Assembly (NCBI RefSeq): GCF_013359595.1
Contig: NZ_JABFMP010000007.1
Span: 124,001-188,000 of the forward strand
Length of the DNA stretch: 64,000 nt
Reading direction: 5' to 3'
DNA from: Pseudomonas sp. C1C7
GTDB taxonomy: Bacteria; Pseudomonadota; Gammaproteobacteria; Pseudomonadales; Pseudomonadaceae
The notes below the pieces were generated by a model that searched no databases, was not told where the DNA came from, and saw only the letters and a list, made by a program, of their open reading frames with translations. Position numbers and translations under genes: made by a program. Positions 63,111-64,000 of this stretch are shown in pieces. Position 1 is the first letter of the stretch. Each line of letters opens with the position of its first letter.

Positions 63111-63551
63111 TTAAAACTTTTCCAGGTTCCGCCGCCCGCCGGTCTCACGCACCACTTCCTTGGGCTTGTACGCGCAATACCCCGGCCGCGGGCCGATTTT
63201 CGGGTGGTTGCGGCACGTGTCGGGGCGCTTGTCATAAATGGTGCACAGGCGGCTCTTACGATCCAGGTAGTAGCAATCGTTGTTGCTCATGCGCTGCAGC
63301 GTGAAGATGCCGGTTTTCTGATTGAAGCGCTCCACCAGCCCTTCCTTTTGCAGGCGCTTGGCGATGTTCTTCGGCGGATCGCCCAGTTCGAACTCATCGA
63401 CCACGCCGATGCGCACCAGGTCCTTGATCTTGACCTCGACCGGCAGGGTGCAGCAGCTTGATATGCAGGAACCGCACATCGGGGCGGAATATTTCGCCCA
63501 GGTTTCGAGGCGGTCGATCTCCGCGGCGGCGATCAGGGTGGGCTTCATCAT
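63111..63551 (-). CDS. YkgJ family cysteine cluster protein
   Basis: 146 residues with the CxxCxxxCC cluster CGSCISSCC near residue 25, then DCYYLDRKSRLCTIYDKRPD and CRNHPKIGPRPGYC. The clustered Cys residues fit a zinc- or Fe-S-binding protein. Function unknown. Start ATG at 63551 (or 63548). Confidence 0.9.
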   Translation of the reverse strand: MMKPTLIAAAEIDRLETWAKYSAPMCGSCISSCCTLPVEVKIKDLVRIGVVDEFELGDPPKNIAKRLQKEGLVERFNQKTGIFTLQRMSNNDCYYLDRKSRLCTIYDKRPDTCRNHPKIGPRPGYCAYKPKEVVRETGGRRNLEKF

Positions 63552-63807
63552 CGGTTGTTACCAGGCGTGTGCATCAGGGCGCGCGATCATACCGGGACTG
63601 GTGGATTTTTGAACAACCTTTCGCCAGTTTTTTCAGGCGCCAGGCAATAAGGATGTTAAACCGGCACAACACCTGCATCGTTTCAAGCTCACGACAAACA
63701 ATTGCCGGACCGTTCGCACTAACTGGAAAAACTGCCGAACCAGAGCCTCTACCGCCTGTCAGACCGTCTAGGCTCAGACAACTCCAAGCTCGCTCGAGGT
63801 CCAATCG

Positions 63808-64000
63808 ATGACTCAGGAACCACTTGTTCGCGAAGCAGAGGTGGCCGCATTCCGCGACGCCGTCTTGACCAAACTCACCTATGCGGTGGGCAAAGACCCT
63901 GATCACGCCTTCGACCACGACTGGTTCGAAGCCATTGCGCTGGCAGCGCGCGATCACATGGTCGAGCACTGGATGGACCACACGCGGCAGATCTACCGCA
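63808..64000 (+). CDS. glgP: Glycogen phosphorylase, N-terminal fragment (3' cut by window edge)
   Basis: The first 64 residues, MTQEPLVREAEVAAFRDAVL and onwards: TKLTYAVGKDPDHAFDHDWF, then AARDHMVEHWMDHTRQIYR, match the start of glycogen/starch/alpha-glucan phosphorylases, including the conserved K-L-TY-x-VGKDP. The catalytic and PLP parts lie beyond the window. GAGG lies eight bases before the ATG. Confidence 0.85.
   Translation, partial: MTQEPLVREAEVAAFRDAVLTKLTYAVGKDPDHAFDHDWFEAIALAARDHMVEHWMDHTRQIYR

Overview
The window is chromosomal DNA of a Pseudomonas, most likely of the P. fluorescens group. Evidence is the housekeeping order (hisBH-DUF2164-hisAF; gpmI-envC-ctpA-yibQ; rhodanese-grxC-secB; ntrBC and glnA; thiI-typA), an OprD porin fragment, high-GC codon use, and many intergenic inverted repeats with the core GAGCAAGCCCGCTCCCAC or GCTGCCGAAGGCTGCGATC typical of the genus.

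Layout. 1-5.1 kb: OprD C-terminus, a HigBA-type toxin-antitoxin pair with a perfect operator palindrome, a tautomerase/DsbA-like/SDR cluster, a family 25 glycosyltransferase and a decayed BRCT-protein remnant. 5.09-14.11 kb: a genomic island with its integrase next to tRNA-Thr(TGT) and an imperfect copy of the tRNA 3' end at the far side. It carries a Hachiman-type defence pair (HamA DUF1837 nuclease and HamB helicase) and a second, unfamiliar four-gene operon (alpha-helical protein; membrane-anchored dCTP-deaminase-fold protein lacking the catalytic Glu; DUF1643; small membrane protein). A 1.2-kb gene-free segment with DnaA boxes and strong hairpins lies between them. 14.2-23.4 kb: core genes, including a basic amino acid ABC transporter and gabP behind a sigma-54 promoter.

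23.52-33.65 kb: a second element, ended by tRNA-Phe(GAA) and a near-copy of its 3' end. Integrase, AlpA-like regulator, D5/P4-type helicase-primase and a lone P27-like terminase small subunit suggest a phage satellite (P4- or PICI-like). The half away from the integrase carries a CHAD protein, an ArsC/LMW-phosphatase-like protein, a nitronate monooxygenase and a secreted 2H phosphoesterase.

33.7-64 kb: core genome: yggX-mutY-asmA; PanZ-like acetyltransferase; OFA-family transporter; histidine biosynthesis; a Vps62-related protein; cell-wall hydrolysis operon; secB region; nitrogen regulation (ntrBC, glnA with an NtrC site and a sigma-54 promoter); thiI, typA and the start of glycogen phosphorylase. 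A 77-81 bp tandem repeat array with compensatory hairpin changes lies between trmL and ntrC.

The two tRNA-borne elements are the accessory regions. The best candidate for something undescribed is the dCTP-deaminase-like/DUF1643 operon beside Hachiman; second is the satellite with its GGACAG repeat cluster. All identifications are by eye from motifs; no database search was run.
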